This document shows positions 36,469 through 47,933 of a stretch of 64,000 nucleotides of DNA, piece by piece. The DNA is from Macrolepiota albuminosa (taxonomy: Eukaryota > Basidiomycota > Agaricomycetes > Agaricales > Agaricaceae). Position 1 is the stretch's first letter; each line of letters begins with the position of its first letter. The notes beneath the pieces are model-generated. The model made no database searches, had not been told where the DNA came from, and saw only the letters and a list, made by a program, of their open reading frames with translations. The stretch is taken from NCBI GenBank assembly GCA_027475525.1, contig JAMWFC010000117.1, positions 5,132,183 to 5,196,182 on the forward strand, written 5' to 3'. The position numbers were made by a program, and so were the translations under genes.

Positions 36469-37575
36469 ATTTATTGTCAAAGAGGCTTGAGAGAGTGAGA
36501 TACAAATTAGGATGGAGACACAACTAAGAATTATGGCAAATGATATTTAGTCATCATTTATACATGGAAATTTAAAAAATATCTTTCAACTTCAAATAGT
36601 GTTTGATACAGCAGAACCCATGAACAATATCTTTAGCCTAGTAACATAGTAATTGAAAATGAATAAGATATCTTGCTGATGAACCATAACACATTACAGA
36701 TAAGTATGAAAACAAAATCCATGAACTTCATGATTGACAACTGATATAGAAATTCTAAGTAGAAGACATACTCTGTGTTGATATCTTATGCATTGCAGTA
36801 AGGAGTATGAAAACAAGACCTATAGACAATATCATTGACAGCTCACACAGTAACTCATTATAGAAGATATAGATCTTTTACTAAATGTCAAACAAAATTG
36901 TTTAAGTTAACTTGCAAATTCTCAAAGTCACTTCCTTCAGACTAAGCATCACAAAAGCTGTAAATATATTGTCACTCATCAGCTTAGTAGGCAGGTCTGA
37001 AATATATGCTCAAGTAAGGGGGAAAAATACCCATGTCATTAATTATGTTATTGAAATAGGCAATAGAAATATTGGGAGCATTGTATAAAAGAACACTGCA
37101 TGAGACAAGATACTGTGCCAATGAACTTGGTGCTATATATAGGCAATCACAACATATATAAGTGATCACAAAACATGTGTGTGACAGGACACAAAAAAAG
37201 CATTCATCAATTGAGAGGTAAGCCATTCTGATAGAGAAGGCAATGAACCACAGGACAAAGACTTTTAGTTTCAACTCTGAGTCAGAATATTATCAATGTG
37301 CAATTTAAAATAGAGCTGGAATATTCTCACATGATATAAGACTTTTTGTATCTTTGACTGCCTAAAAGTAATATGAATAGGCACCCTTTAGCTACAGAGC
37401 CTGCTATATTTTCAATACCAACTGTGCTGTGCAAATCTCTTTTTTAACTGAGAAAATTACAAAGCAAGGTTCACTATTACTAATTTAATCTTCTCCATTG
37501 TTAATAGTCAAATCACAATATTCCAGTGTTAAGAGCATCTATCTCAATTAGGATGGCCAAGTTAAAAGAGTTTTG

Positions 37576-37610
<35 letters not shown>

Positions 37611-40600
37611 AGAAATAATTATATAGGTGCATGATATTCAGCCTTGGCTTCTTATTATATAACCTTCTAATAGCATAAACTCCAAATTAAGAATTTTAAC
37701 ATATAACTTGAATATTTTACAGAGTCATATACAACTGATTCCTCTGAGCACCAAGCATTGAAAATAGACTAATCATAATAGTACAAGGTCAAAAGAACAA
37801 GAATGTATTATTACATAGTAAACAATGATGATGGCTGAGACACACAGCTGACAGGTAAATCCAAAGTATATTAGAGTATATACAAACAATATCATAATAA
37901 CTACTCACCTAGCAGAGGAAAATCCAAAGAGAACAATTCTAAGGATTTTCTATGCTAAGATTGATGCTTCTAGGGCCTCTAAAGCATGGAAAACAACAGT
38001 ACAGAACAACAAAACCTTAAAAACTTTAAAATTGAGTAAACAAACAATTGCACAAATAAGAAGCAAACTCTGGCTTATATGAGCAGTTTATATGCAGTGT
38101 TAAAGAGCCATACTTGTCTGAATAATAGCTAAAAAAACTAAAGAACCAGAGCACTGTAAAGGCAACACTGAACATCTGCAGAACTTTTTTTACAGACTAG
38201 CAAGCACTGGTGACAAGCAAGAGTTGAGCAGGCATAGAAGCAGGCAAGAGTCAGGCAAGGAACTGGCAAGGCTAACTGAGCAGTTGGACATCACTAGAGA
38301 GCTTACAGTCGATTCAGTGTGTAGGCCAGAAGAACACTGCTATTGTTCAGCCTGAGGATATTTTATCCCACAGGCTGCCTATATATATATTACATTGGTG
38401 GCTGTGCTATTACTAATACTGTTTACTAAGCAGGCTCTGATATGTAAAGGAGTATGACTAACAATAATTGATGCTGAGTAAGGTCTATGCATATGACTCA
38501 TCAAGGCTGACTACTAAGAAACAGAAGGGGAAAAGGCAGGCTGAGTGGCTGGTCAGATCTGCTAGAAATAGGCATATTATTGGACTAAGCTCAGAATAGG
38601 ATTGGACACAGTCTGAAGACTGGTCCCCTGACAAGCACTTCAAAGGCTGAAAGTAGTACTGATAGATAATGTTGAAAGAATAGAAGCAGTAAAGTAAAAA
38701 AATTACAGAAGAAATAAGAAAATAAAGAAAAAAAGAGTAAAAAAGGGAAGAAATGAAAAGTCCCCTGACAATTGGAGAGAGTTGAAATTGGCAAAAATAG
38801 TGGAATCAGCCATGGAGAGGCAGTTTTGAGAATCAAATCACTTGCCATCAATACTATTGGTAATAGACTCAATGCCTGCCAATTTACCCATGCAAGAAGG
38901 ATCAACAGAATTGGCAATGAAACAACCAATAAACTTGCTGCCAACAAACAAGCAGATCATATTGTCTGCTGATAAAACATGTTCCATCTTATCTATTGAC
39001 TGCAACTTGTCCAGTGCTTGGATCATCCACTTGCAGTTCCTGGCAGATCCACTGCCTACAAACACACGGACCAAATCATAAAGATTTTCACTGTAGATGA
39101 TGTGCAGCTTTTACACTCAGCCCTCAAAGATGATACCTGAATGTGGATGTTCCTCACAGCAGAGGAATTGAGGGCGCATGACTGGAAACTCACTGATGTC
39201 TACAGCCAAGGGTTGTCATTGGAAAGATGTGGAAGACATGTTCAGACAAAGGCAGACCCAAGACAAAGGGCACAGACCACGGTCTGAGAAGATGTCACAG
39301 CTTCTGCCAGCATATAAAAGTGCCGAGTTCATCAATGATGAGAAAGATGAGTCTGAGGCTGACAATGACCTGGACACATCTGAAGCCAGCAGCACCAATG
39401 ACAATGACCAGATGTTACGGACACCAGCGCCACAATCTATCTGTGTATACATATATTTTTTTGGGTTGGCCTGGTTCAAAAAACAATTTCCTCATGTTAC
39501 TGATAGGCGACATGCATGATATCGAGTTGGGAGAGTGACCAAGTATTATTCAAATTTTTTCCGAAGTTTTCCCATGAATTTGAGCGAGGGGCGAGCTCAT
39601 CACGCACAACAGCGGACAAGAAGCGTGATAGATCAGTCCCCACATATATGTGATGCGACGTCGCAATCCATCAGCGATCGCGATCAACGTTCCTGACAGC
39701 CGTTGTACCTGATAGCCTCGGGTAATTGCCGGCAGCGTTCTCATCACAAGTCATACATTAGAGGTGACTGCTCAACATGTGGTAGCTATAATTGATACAC
39801 CGCCTTCTGAAAGTTTTGAAAGTGTTTCCAAATTTTGTACTTATACTATCGTTCAAATGTCTACAAGCGAAAAACAGTCAACGTAGTTCATATCAGTTTC
39901 TCTCCACTGGACAATGCACAGAGGTCTTGTGGCTATCTGTACTTCCAAGGTCAGCGCTTACTTGTGTAAAGATCATGACTCCCTGACCGTTCGGGGTTCT
40001 TAAGCTCCGTTCATCAGACAGCCACGGATAAAGGAACCTGTAAGCCTGCAGCTCTGTAGATTCGTCTTTCTTCCTCAAGTATGTTGACAATCTAGAAATA
40101 ATTTAGTACCAAATAGATGCAAACTGGGTCCAATTTACACATACTTCAATCTCGTCTTGCAGTGCATCGATATCATTCAGGAATCTCATTACTGTAAAGC
40201 TATGGCCTGTAAAGAAAAGACGCAGTTCCTTCCACATGGATGATGCCAGGATCGTCTCTTTTTTGAAGATGAGAATGCGTGACTGCAGACTGTATTCGAG
40301 ATCGGCGATACCCTTCAAAATTGGATGATAGTTCATGGAGAATAGTTAACTCACTCGAAAAGCATTGTCCTGATTCGCTGTACTTCACATGCTTCGCAAG
40401 TGTATTCCATTTGATGAAAAACTCCTTGGACGTTGGAAAAGGACTTCTCGACACGTAGTATTGCCTTCTTGGGCTGTACAACGCTGATGACGCTACAGAC
40501 AAGGTAGAATAGAATCGCCAGGCAAATGACCGGACCTATGCATCGAGCGGGTATGACTGAAGTGACGGCTGGCCACAGTACTGGGGAGCTAATGAGTACA

Positions 40601-40830
40601 AGAAAAAAAGACGGAGGCATTTGTGTGCAGTGCTGTTTGGGGTGCCAGTCTTTATAAACATGAACAGACTCCGGACTTATCACAGAATTATCGTCATGTG
40701 TCCAAGAAGAAAAGTATGCCCAAAAAATCATTGTACGCATTGTACGCCCAAGAGGAAATTCGTCGGAGTTCGAATGGGACTGGTCGCCACGCCCCAATTC
40801 GAACTCCCACGCCCTTTGCCACGCCCTAAA
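36469..40830. repeat. left arm of giant inverted repeat
   Basis: Every position x pairs with 81855-x in the right arm (41025-45386). All paired ORFs and blocks that I checked match, including a 34-base poly-A (37576-37609) mirrored by a 34-base poly-T. A further 25 bp outward is still homologous with three mismatches. The outer 2.7 kb is AT-rich and CpG-free; the inner 1.3 kb has normal CpG and a gene. Confidence 0.9.
40014..40620 (-). CDS. small membrane protein, unknown function (left-arm copy)
   Basis: Mirror of 41235-41841. Three-exon model of 160 residues: 40620-40384, 40312-40145, 40091-40014. The N terminus MPPSFFLVLISSPVLW followed by VICLAILFYLVCSVISVV gives a signal anchor or two close membrane segments. 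The rest is helical and charged (ADLEYSLQSRILIF; KELRLFFTGHSFTVMRFLNDIDALQDEIE; ILEEERRIYRAAG). The last block resembles a family of small Agaricomycete hypothetical proteins in which residues before a conserved helix sit close to a C-terminal coiled coil; no function is known. The first intron is uncertain: the strong donor GTGAGT breaks the frame, while the weaker GTACAG keeps it. The neighbouring copy is head-to-head across the palindrome loop. Confidence 0.5.
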
Positions 40831-40906
40831 GGAAATTCGTCGGAGTTCGAATGGGACTGGTCGCCACGCCCCAATTCGAACTCCCACGCCCTTTGCCACG
40901 CCCTAA
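40753..40906. repeat. exact 77-bp tandem duplication at the palindrome centre (probable assembly scar)
   Basis: 40753-40829 equals 40830-40906, identity run exactly 77. The first copy is the inner tip of the left arm; the second has no partner in the right arm. Removing one copy leaves a loop of about 120 bp. Confidence 0.88.
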
Positions 40907-41024
40907 TGAGATAGGATTGCGCACCTTTGGAATAGCATATGCCGGACCAGCGCCCATAATTCTAGGCGGGACACCGACTTTCGCTGCAAATACAAACTTG
41001 CCCTTGATTGTGTCGAGCCATCCT
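40831..41024. other. palindrome spacer / shared promoter region of the two mirrored genes
   Basis: Unpaired centre of the inverted repeat. It contains the extra 77-bp copy and about 118 bp of unique sequence (TGAGATAGGATTGCGC onward). With the adjoining arm tips it forms the bidirectional upstream region of the genes at 40620 (minus) and 41235 (plus). The arm tips carry clustered CACGCCC motifs. Confidence 0.7.
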
Positions 41025-41234
41025 TTTAGGGCGTGGCAAAGGGCGTGGGAGTTCGAATTGGGGCGTGGCGACCAGTCCCATTCGAACTCCGACGAATTTC
41101 CTCTTGGGCGTACAATGCGTACAATGATTTTTTGGGCATACTTTTCTTCTTGGACACATGACGATAATTCTGTGATAAGTCCGGAGTCTGTTCATGTTTA
41201 TAAAGACTGGCACCCCAAACAGCACTGCACACAA

Positions 41235-41841
41235 ATGCCTCCGTCTTTTTTTCTTGTACTCATTAGCTCCCCAGTACTGTGGCCAGCCGTCACTTCAGTC
41301 ATACCCGCTCGATGCATAGGTCCGGTCATTTGCCTGGCGATTCTATTCTACCTTGTCTGTAGCGTCATCAGCGTTGTACAGCCCAAGAAGGCAATACTAC
41401 GTGTCGAGAAGTCCTTTTCCAACGTCCAAGGAGTTTTTCATCAAATGGAATACACTTGCGAAGCATGTGAAGTACAGCGAATCAGGACAATGCTTTTCGA
41501 GTGAGTTAACTATTCTCCATGAACTATCATCCAATTTTGAAGGGTATCGCCGATCTCGAATACAGTCTGCAGTCACGCATTCTCATCTTCAAAAAAGAGA
41601 CGATCCTGGCATCATCCATGTGGAAGGAACTGCGTCTTTTCTTTACAGGCCATAGCTTTACAGTAATGAGATTCCTGAATGATATCGATGCACTGCAAGA
41701 CGAGATTGAAGTATGTGTAAATTGGACCCAGTTTGCATCTATTTGGTACTAAATTATTTCTAGATTGTCAACATACTTGAGGAAGAAAGACGAATCTACA
41801 GAGCTGCAGGCTTACAGGTTCCTTTATCCGTGGCTGTCTGA
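41235..41841 (+). CDS. small membrane protein, unknown function (right-arm copy)
   Basis: Identical to the left-arm gene. Exons 41235-41471, 41543-41710, 41764-41841; introns of 71 and 53 bp; the product is 160 residues and ends LQVPLSVAV. The second intron (donor GTATGT, acceptor TTCTAG) is secure. It restores the run IEIVNILEEERR. See the left-arm entry for domain layout. Two identical head-to-head copies would double gene dosage if the palindrome is real. Confidence 0.5.
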
Positions 41842-44244
41842 TGAACGGAGCTTAAGAACCCCGAACGGTCAGGGAGTCATGATCTTTACACAAGTAAGCG
41901 CTGACCTTGGAAGTACAGATAGCCACAAGACCTCTGTGCATTGTCCAGTGGAGAGAAACTGATATGAACTACGTTGACTGTTTTTCGCTTGTAGACATTT
42001 GAACGATAGTATAAGTACAAAATTTGGAAACACTTTCAAAACTTTCAGAAGGCGGTGTATCAATTATAGCTACCACATGTTGAGCAGTCACCTCTAATGT
42101 ATGACTTGTGATGAGAACGCTGCCGGCAATTACCCGAGGCTATCAGGTACAACGGCTGTCAGGAACGTTGATCGCGATCGCTGATGGATTGCGACGTCGC
42201 ATCACATATATGTGGGGACTGATCTATCACGCTTCTTGTCCGCTGTTGTGCGTGATGAGCTCGCCCCTCGCTCAAATTCATGGGAAAACTTCGGAAAAAA
42301 TTTGAATAATACTTGGTCACTCTCCCAACTCGATATCATGCATGTCGCCTATCAGTAACATGAGGAAATTGTTTTTTGAACCAGGCCAACCCAAAAAAAT
42401 ATATGTATACACAGATAGATTGTGGCGCTGGTGTCCGTAACATCTGGTCATTGTCATTGGTGCTGCTGGCTTCAGATGTGTCCAGGTCATTGTCAGCCTC
42501 AGACTCATCTTTCTCATCATTGATGAACTCGGCACTTTTATATGCTGGCAGAAGCTGTGACATCTTCTCAGACCGTGGTCTGTGCCCTTTGTCTTGGGTC
42601 TGCCTTTGTCTGAACATGTCTTCCACATCTTTCCAATGACAACCCTTGGCTGTAGACATCAGTGAGTTTCCAGTCATGCGCCCTCAATTCCTCTGCTGTG
42701 AGGAACATCCACATTCAGGTATCATCTTTGAGGGCTGAGTGTAAAAGCTGCACATCATCTACAGTGAAAATCTTTATGATTTGGTCCGTGTGTTTGTAGG
42801 CAGTGGATCTGCCAGGAACTGCAAGTGGATGATCCAAGCACTGGACAAGTTGCAGTCAATAGATAAGATGGAACATGTTTTATCAGCAGACAATATGATC
42901 TGCTTGTTTGTTGGCAGCAAGTTTATTGGTTGTTTCATTGCCAATTCTGTTGATCCTTCTTGCATGGGTAAATTGGCAGGCATTGAGTCTATTACCAATA
43001 GTATTGATGGCAAGTGATTTGATTCTCAAAACTGCCTCTCCATGGCTGATTCCACTATTTTTGCCAATTTCAACTCTCTCCAATTGTCAGGGGACTTTTC
43101 ATTTCTTCCCTTTTTTACTCTTTTTTTCTTTATTTTCTTATTTCTTCTGTAATTTTTTTACTTTACTGCTTCTATTCTTTCAACATTATCTATCAGTACT
43201 ACTTTCAGCCTTTGAAGTGCTTGTCAGGGGACCAGTCTTCAGACTGTGTCCAATCCTATTCTGAGCTTAGTCCAATAATATGCCTATTTCTAGCAGATCT
43301 GACCAGCCACTCAGCCTGCCTTTTCCCCTTCTGTTTCTTAGTAGTCAGCCTTGATGAGTCATATGCATAGACCTTACTCAGCATCAATTATTGTTAGTCA
43401 TACTCCTTTACATATCAGAGCCTGCTTAGTAAACAGTATTAGTAATAGCACAGCCACCAATGTAATATATATATAGGCAGCCTGTGGGATAAAATATCCT
43501 CAGGCTGAACAATAGCAGTGTTCTTCTGGCCTACACACTGAATCGACTGTAAGCTCTCTAGTGATGTCCAACTGCTCAGTTAGCCTTGCCAGTTCCTTGC
43601 CTGACTCTTGCCTGCTTCTATGCCTGCTCAACTCTTGCTTGTCACCAGTGCTTGCTAGTCTGTAAAAAAAGTTCTGCAGATGTTCAGTGTTGCCTTTACA
43701 GTGCTCTGGTTCTTTAGTTTTTTTAGCTATTATTCAGACAAGTATGGCTCTTTAACACTGCATATAAACTGCTCATATAAGCCAGAGTTTGCTTCTTATT
43801 TGTGCAATTGTTTGTTTACTCAATTTTAAAGTTTTTAAGGTTTTGTTGTTCTGTACTGTTGTTTTCCATGCTTTAGAGGCCCTAGAAGCATCAATCTTAG
43901 CATAGAAAATCCTTAGAATTGTTCTCTTTGGATTTTCCTCTGCTAGGTGAGTAGTTATTATGATATTGTTTGTATATACTCTAATATACTTTGGATTTAC
44001 CTGTCAGCTGTGTGTCTCAGCCATCATCATTGTTTACTATGTAATAATACATTCTTGTTCTTTTGACCTTGTACTATTATGATTAGTCTATTTTCAATGC
44101 TTGGTGCTCAGAGGAATCAGTTGTATATGACTCTGTAAAATATTCAAGTTATATGTTAAAATTCTTAATTTGGAGTTTATGCTATTAGAAGGTTATATAA
44201 TAAGAAGCCAAGGCTGAATATCATGCACCTATATAATTATTTCT

Positions 44245-44279
<35 letters not shown>

Positions 44280-45384
44280 CAAAACTCTTTTAACTTGGCC
44301 ATCCTAATTGAGATAGATGCTCTTAACACTGGAATATTGTGATTTGACTATTAACAATGGAGAAGATTAAATTAGTAATAGTGAACCTTGCTTTGTAATT
44401 TTCTCAGTTAAAAAAGAGATTTGCACAGCACAGTTGGTATTGAAAATATAGCAGGCTCTGTAGCTAAAGGGTGCCTATTCATATTACTTTTAGGCAGTCA
44501 AAGATACAAAAAGTCTTATATCATGTGAGAATATTCCAGCTCTATTTTAAATTGCACATTGATAATATTCTGACTCAGAGTTGAAACTAAAAGTCTTTGT
44601 CCTGTGGTTCATTGCCTTCTCTATCAGAATGGCTTACCTCTCAATTGATGAATGCTTTTTTTGTGTCCTGTCACACACATGTTTTGTGATCACTTATATA
44701 TGTTGTGATTGCCTATATATAGCACCAAGTTCATTGGCACAGTATCTTGTCTCATGCAGTGTTCTTTTATACAATGCTCCCAATATTTCTATTGCCTATT
44801 TCAATAACATAATTAATGACATGGGTATTTTTCCCCCTTACTTGAGCATATATTTCAGACCTGCCTACTAAGCTGATGAGTGACAATATATTTACAGCTT
44901 TTGTGATGCTTAGTCTGAAGGAAGTGACTTTGAGAATTTGCAAGTTAACTTAAACAATTTTGTTTGACATTTAGTAAAAGATCTATATCTTCTATAATGA
45001 GTTACTGTGTGAGCTGTCAATGATATTGTCTATAGGTCTTGTTTTCATACTCCTTACTGCAATGCATAAGATATCAACACAGAGTATGTCTTCTACTTAG
45101 AATTTCTATATCAGTTGTCAATCATGAAGTTCATGGATTTTGTTTTCATACTTATCTGTAATGTGTTATGGTTCATCAGCAAGATATCTTATTCATTTTC
45201 AATTACTATGTTACTAGGCTAAAGATATTGTTCATGGGTTCTGCTGTATCAAACACTATTTGAAGTTGAAAGATATTTTTTAAATTTCCATGTATAAATG
45301 ATGACTAAATATCATTTGCCATAATTCTTAGTTGTGTCTCCATCCTAATTTGTATCTCACTCTCTCAAGCCTCTTTGACAATAA
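41842..45384. other. outer part of right palindrome arm, no intact gene
   Basis: Mirror of 36471-40013. The segment 42,336-42,677 (minus) has an acidic, low-complexity frame (KSAEFINDEKDESEADNDLD), and 42,781-43,017 (plus) has a short hydrophobic frame; both could be exons of broken genes but I cannot assign them. The remainder is AT-rich and CpG-free. Confidence 0.4.
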
Positions 45385-45411
45385 ATGATTTTATTTGCCT
45401 ATCTTGTAGTG

Positions 45412-46929
45412 GCAGAGAGAAAGATAAGTAGAGAACCAGAGAGCTTGGAGAGAAAACAGGCGAGCTTGGTGAACCCAAACCTTGAAGAAAAGAAGCAAGT
45501 TTGGATGAACCCAGAACTCGAGGTAGCTTGTGTGGTGGTGTGGTTGCAAGGAGTCAGACATACTAGTACTAAGCAACTTCTCTTGATTGCTTTTATCTCT
45601 TATGTAACGTAGTTGGGAATAAAATATTCATTCTCATTCTCATGCCATTAAATAATTAAATATTCTGCAACATAGATATCCATTACTATCTACTTATACA
45701 AAAGGAAAAAGATAAAAAAACAATTTATTTCTGTATGTTCAGAGTCTAGAAGAGTTATCATATTCTAATGGCTTTTGGTTTTCTAATGCATCTATAATAC
45801 AAGATCAAGTTTCTACCATTGCAAATACCTCTTCCAAATTTCTTATATGAAGAGGATCAGAAAGGGGCAAACTGGCTCGACATACTGGGCATGATTGGAA
45901 GAACTTTTCACCCTCTACTTGAGATTACATTCTGAACAGAGTGTGTAACCACAGTAAAGATTGCACGGTAAAGTAAACAAAATGATGAAATAAATAATGG
46001 TTTTGACTTGCAGTAATAAATCTGTGATTGGCTTATAGCAGATAGGACAAATGGCAATCTCCCGTAATTTCAAAACAATCTACGGTGATTGTTATTCAAT
46101 GTGGAATGTGAGGGATCAAATACAACATCATACTGGTGCCAGATGATCTCTCTCAGCTGTGACAGCTGTAAGTTCATCTGTGATCATTGCAAGTCAATTT
46201 TGTTCATTTAAAAATTGGGCTCTGAGAGTGTCACAATCCTGACAGATCAACAGTTACAATGAAATGTTGTTTATAAGAAGACACAAATGAGCAAAGCTTC
46301 ATTTCTTTGCTTCTGGAGCACCAAAACTTCTTCTTTTACACAATTCAACATAGAATTTAGCCGAGAAATCTCCTGAGATTATTTTTTAAAAAGGAGAGGG
46401 ATGCCAATAATAAGAACCTTACTTGATTTTTGTTCTTCTCAAATTTCTTAGCTGCTTAAGAACGTTCCATTTCAATGGCATTTCTGGGCTGTGTCCTTTC
46501 TGAGAAACAGTCAATATACTGAGAGTCATGGTTCCTGATTCTGATCTCTGGCAAGGTTGCCTGTGAGCTCATGATGAGGTCAAGAGCATTGAAGAAGAGA
46601 AACTATTATACTATCTGACTTTTGACATCCTTGAAATCTGATTCTTTGTCTGAGAAAAAAAGCTCCCCCTTAGGGATGATCAACATCTTCTTTTTCCAAG
46701 TTCAAGCAGCAGTGCTACAGGGATGAGAGAGGCACAGATCCCAGGCACAAAACTTGTTGGGTTGATCTGCAGGCATGGGATGCAAGATAGATAGAGGGTA
46801 TCCATTCTAGTTTCTTTCTGTTTCTCTTTTTGAAAGAATTTGAATGATGGTCACGAGGCACCCAGGCAAACACAAAGGCAATGATGATGAATTAAAATTT
46901 AACTGGTGGCAATCATATGTCAACCATTT
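45412..46929. other. AT-rich non-coding block right of the palindrome
   Basis: No recognisable gene or terminal repeat. A 75-codon frame at 45385-45612 straddles the arm boundary and has no domain. Confidence 0.45.
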
Positions 46930-47420
46930 CTCTTTTGACACAGATATCTAGACACTATTATCACAGTGAAAACCGATGCTGAAGCTCGATCCCGGAACGA
47001 AGTGTAAAGCAACAGTTTATCTGTGCTTACAAAGGCAACATTTCTATTTTCAGAGCTCGTCCGCACTTCTTGGTCTGGGTTGATGGTGCACACAACACTA
47101 ATCTGATGGTTAATCTTCTAGATAGTAATCTTAATGTGATTTTGTTCACGACAAGTATGATTTTTACTCCCTCTTGTAGAGCATAGTGAATAATGGACTC
47201 ATTGTGGTGACCGTTAACTGCAAACACATTAACATCCAGATAGGCCATCAAGTACAAATAATATTCACTTATCCCCTCAACAAGGTCGACTACAAGTAGG
47301 ATGCTATCAACAAGTATTTTGCATTCTCTAGATAGGACATAAGCAGTATAATGCATCTGAAAAAATGTGCTTGTTAGTTGTAACATAGAAAACTGTGTTT
47401 CTGGCATCTTTCTCTTCCAC
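46930..47420 (-). pseudogene. SNU114: fragment of the U5 snRNP GTPase Snu114/EFTUD2 gene
   Basis: Minus strand, several frames. The pieces, in the right order for the GTPase domain of Snu114, are ILVDSILLVVDLVEG (about 47,335-47,264), then IIHYALQEGVKIILVVNKI (about 47,205-47,135; the NKxD motif is cut after NKI), and INPDQEVRTSSENRNVAFVSTD (about 47,090-47,030), followed one frame away by NCCFTLRS. Spacing suggests remnants of two introns. In Snu114 these blocks form G3-G4 and the following region that drives spliceosome activation. The copy is truncated at both ends and broken, so it is a captured or duplicated gene fragment, not the functional gene. Confidence 0.7.
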
Positions 47421-47933
47421 TGTCCATTTCCACTTTGACTGGAGCAACAATAGGCCCACACCATCCTGCAGTGTTTTCAATGCCAGGCCCATAAACTTCA
47501 GATGCAGATGGATAATACTACTTGTCCTTATGAAGAACAAGCATGTTATGTAATAGAACTTTTCAGACAAGACCTCTGTATAAGTTTGAATAGAATAAAG
47601 ACCAACCATCAACCTCCATTAATGCTTCTCATCATTGAGCCCTTTAAAAGGAGCAGAAAACTCATCATGGTCCTCAAAATAAGCCATGGCATGACACAAC
47701 TAATGTAGAATAGATATGTATCAGTGAGTAAGTAAGCCAATATATGATGTTGTGTGCTGAGGTTGTCACAAGTGCCCAAGAATTGGTGACTGTGTCACGT
47801 TTCTGCCCAAAAGTGTTCAACAAAACTTAAAACATGGAAAAATTCTAGCTCCAATATTGACATGGTTATGATGGATACATACATTTCATTTTAATCAAGG
47901 ACAAAAAGTATATCCCAGATACGGGAGAAAAAG

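Larger units (their letters stand above)
41025..45386. repeat. right arm of giant inverted repeat
   Basis: Reverse complement of 36469-40830, 4,362 bp, no mismatch seen where compared. Weaker homology extends to 45411. The poly-T tract is 44246-44279. Confidence 0.9.

Noticed and set aside
38750..38775. TGTCAGGGGAC start-like motifs in the arms (mirror 43086 and 43224), possible solo LTR
   Set aside because: No matching end, no partner repeat and no target duplication found; too weak to call.
45385..45612. 75-codon ORF at the right palindrome edge
   Set aside because: No domain; it straddles the arm boundary and has no mirrored counterpart.
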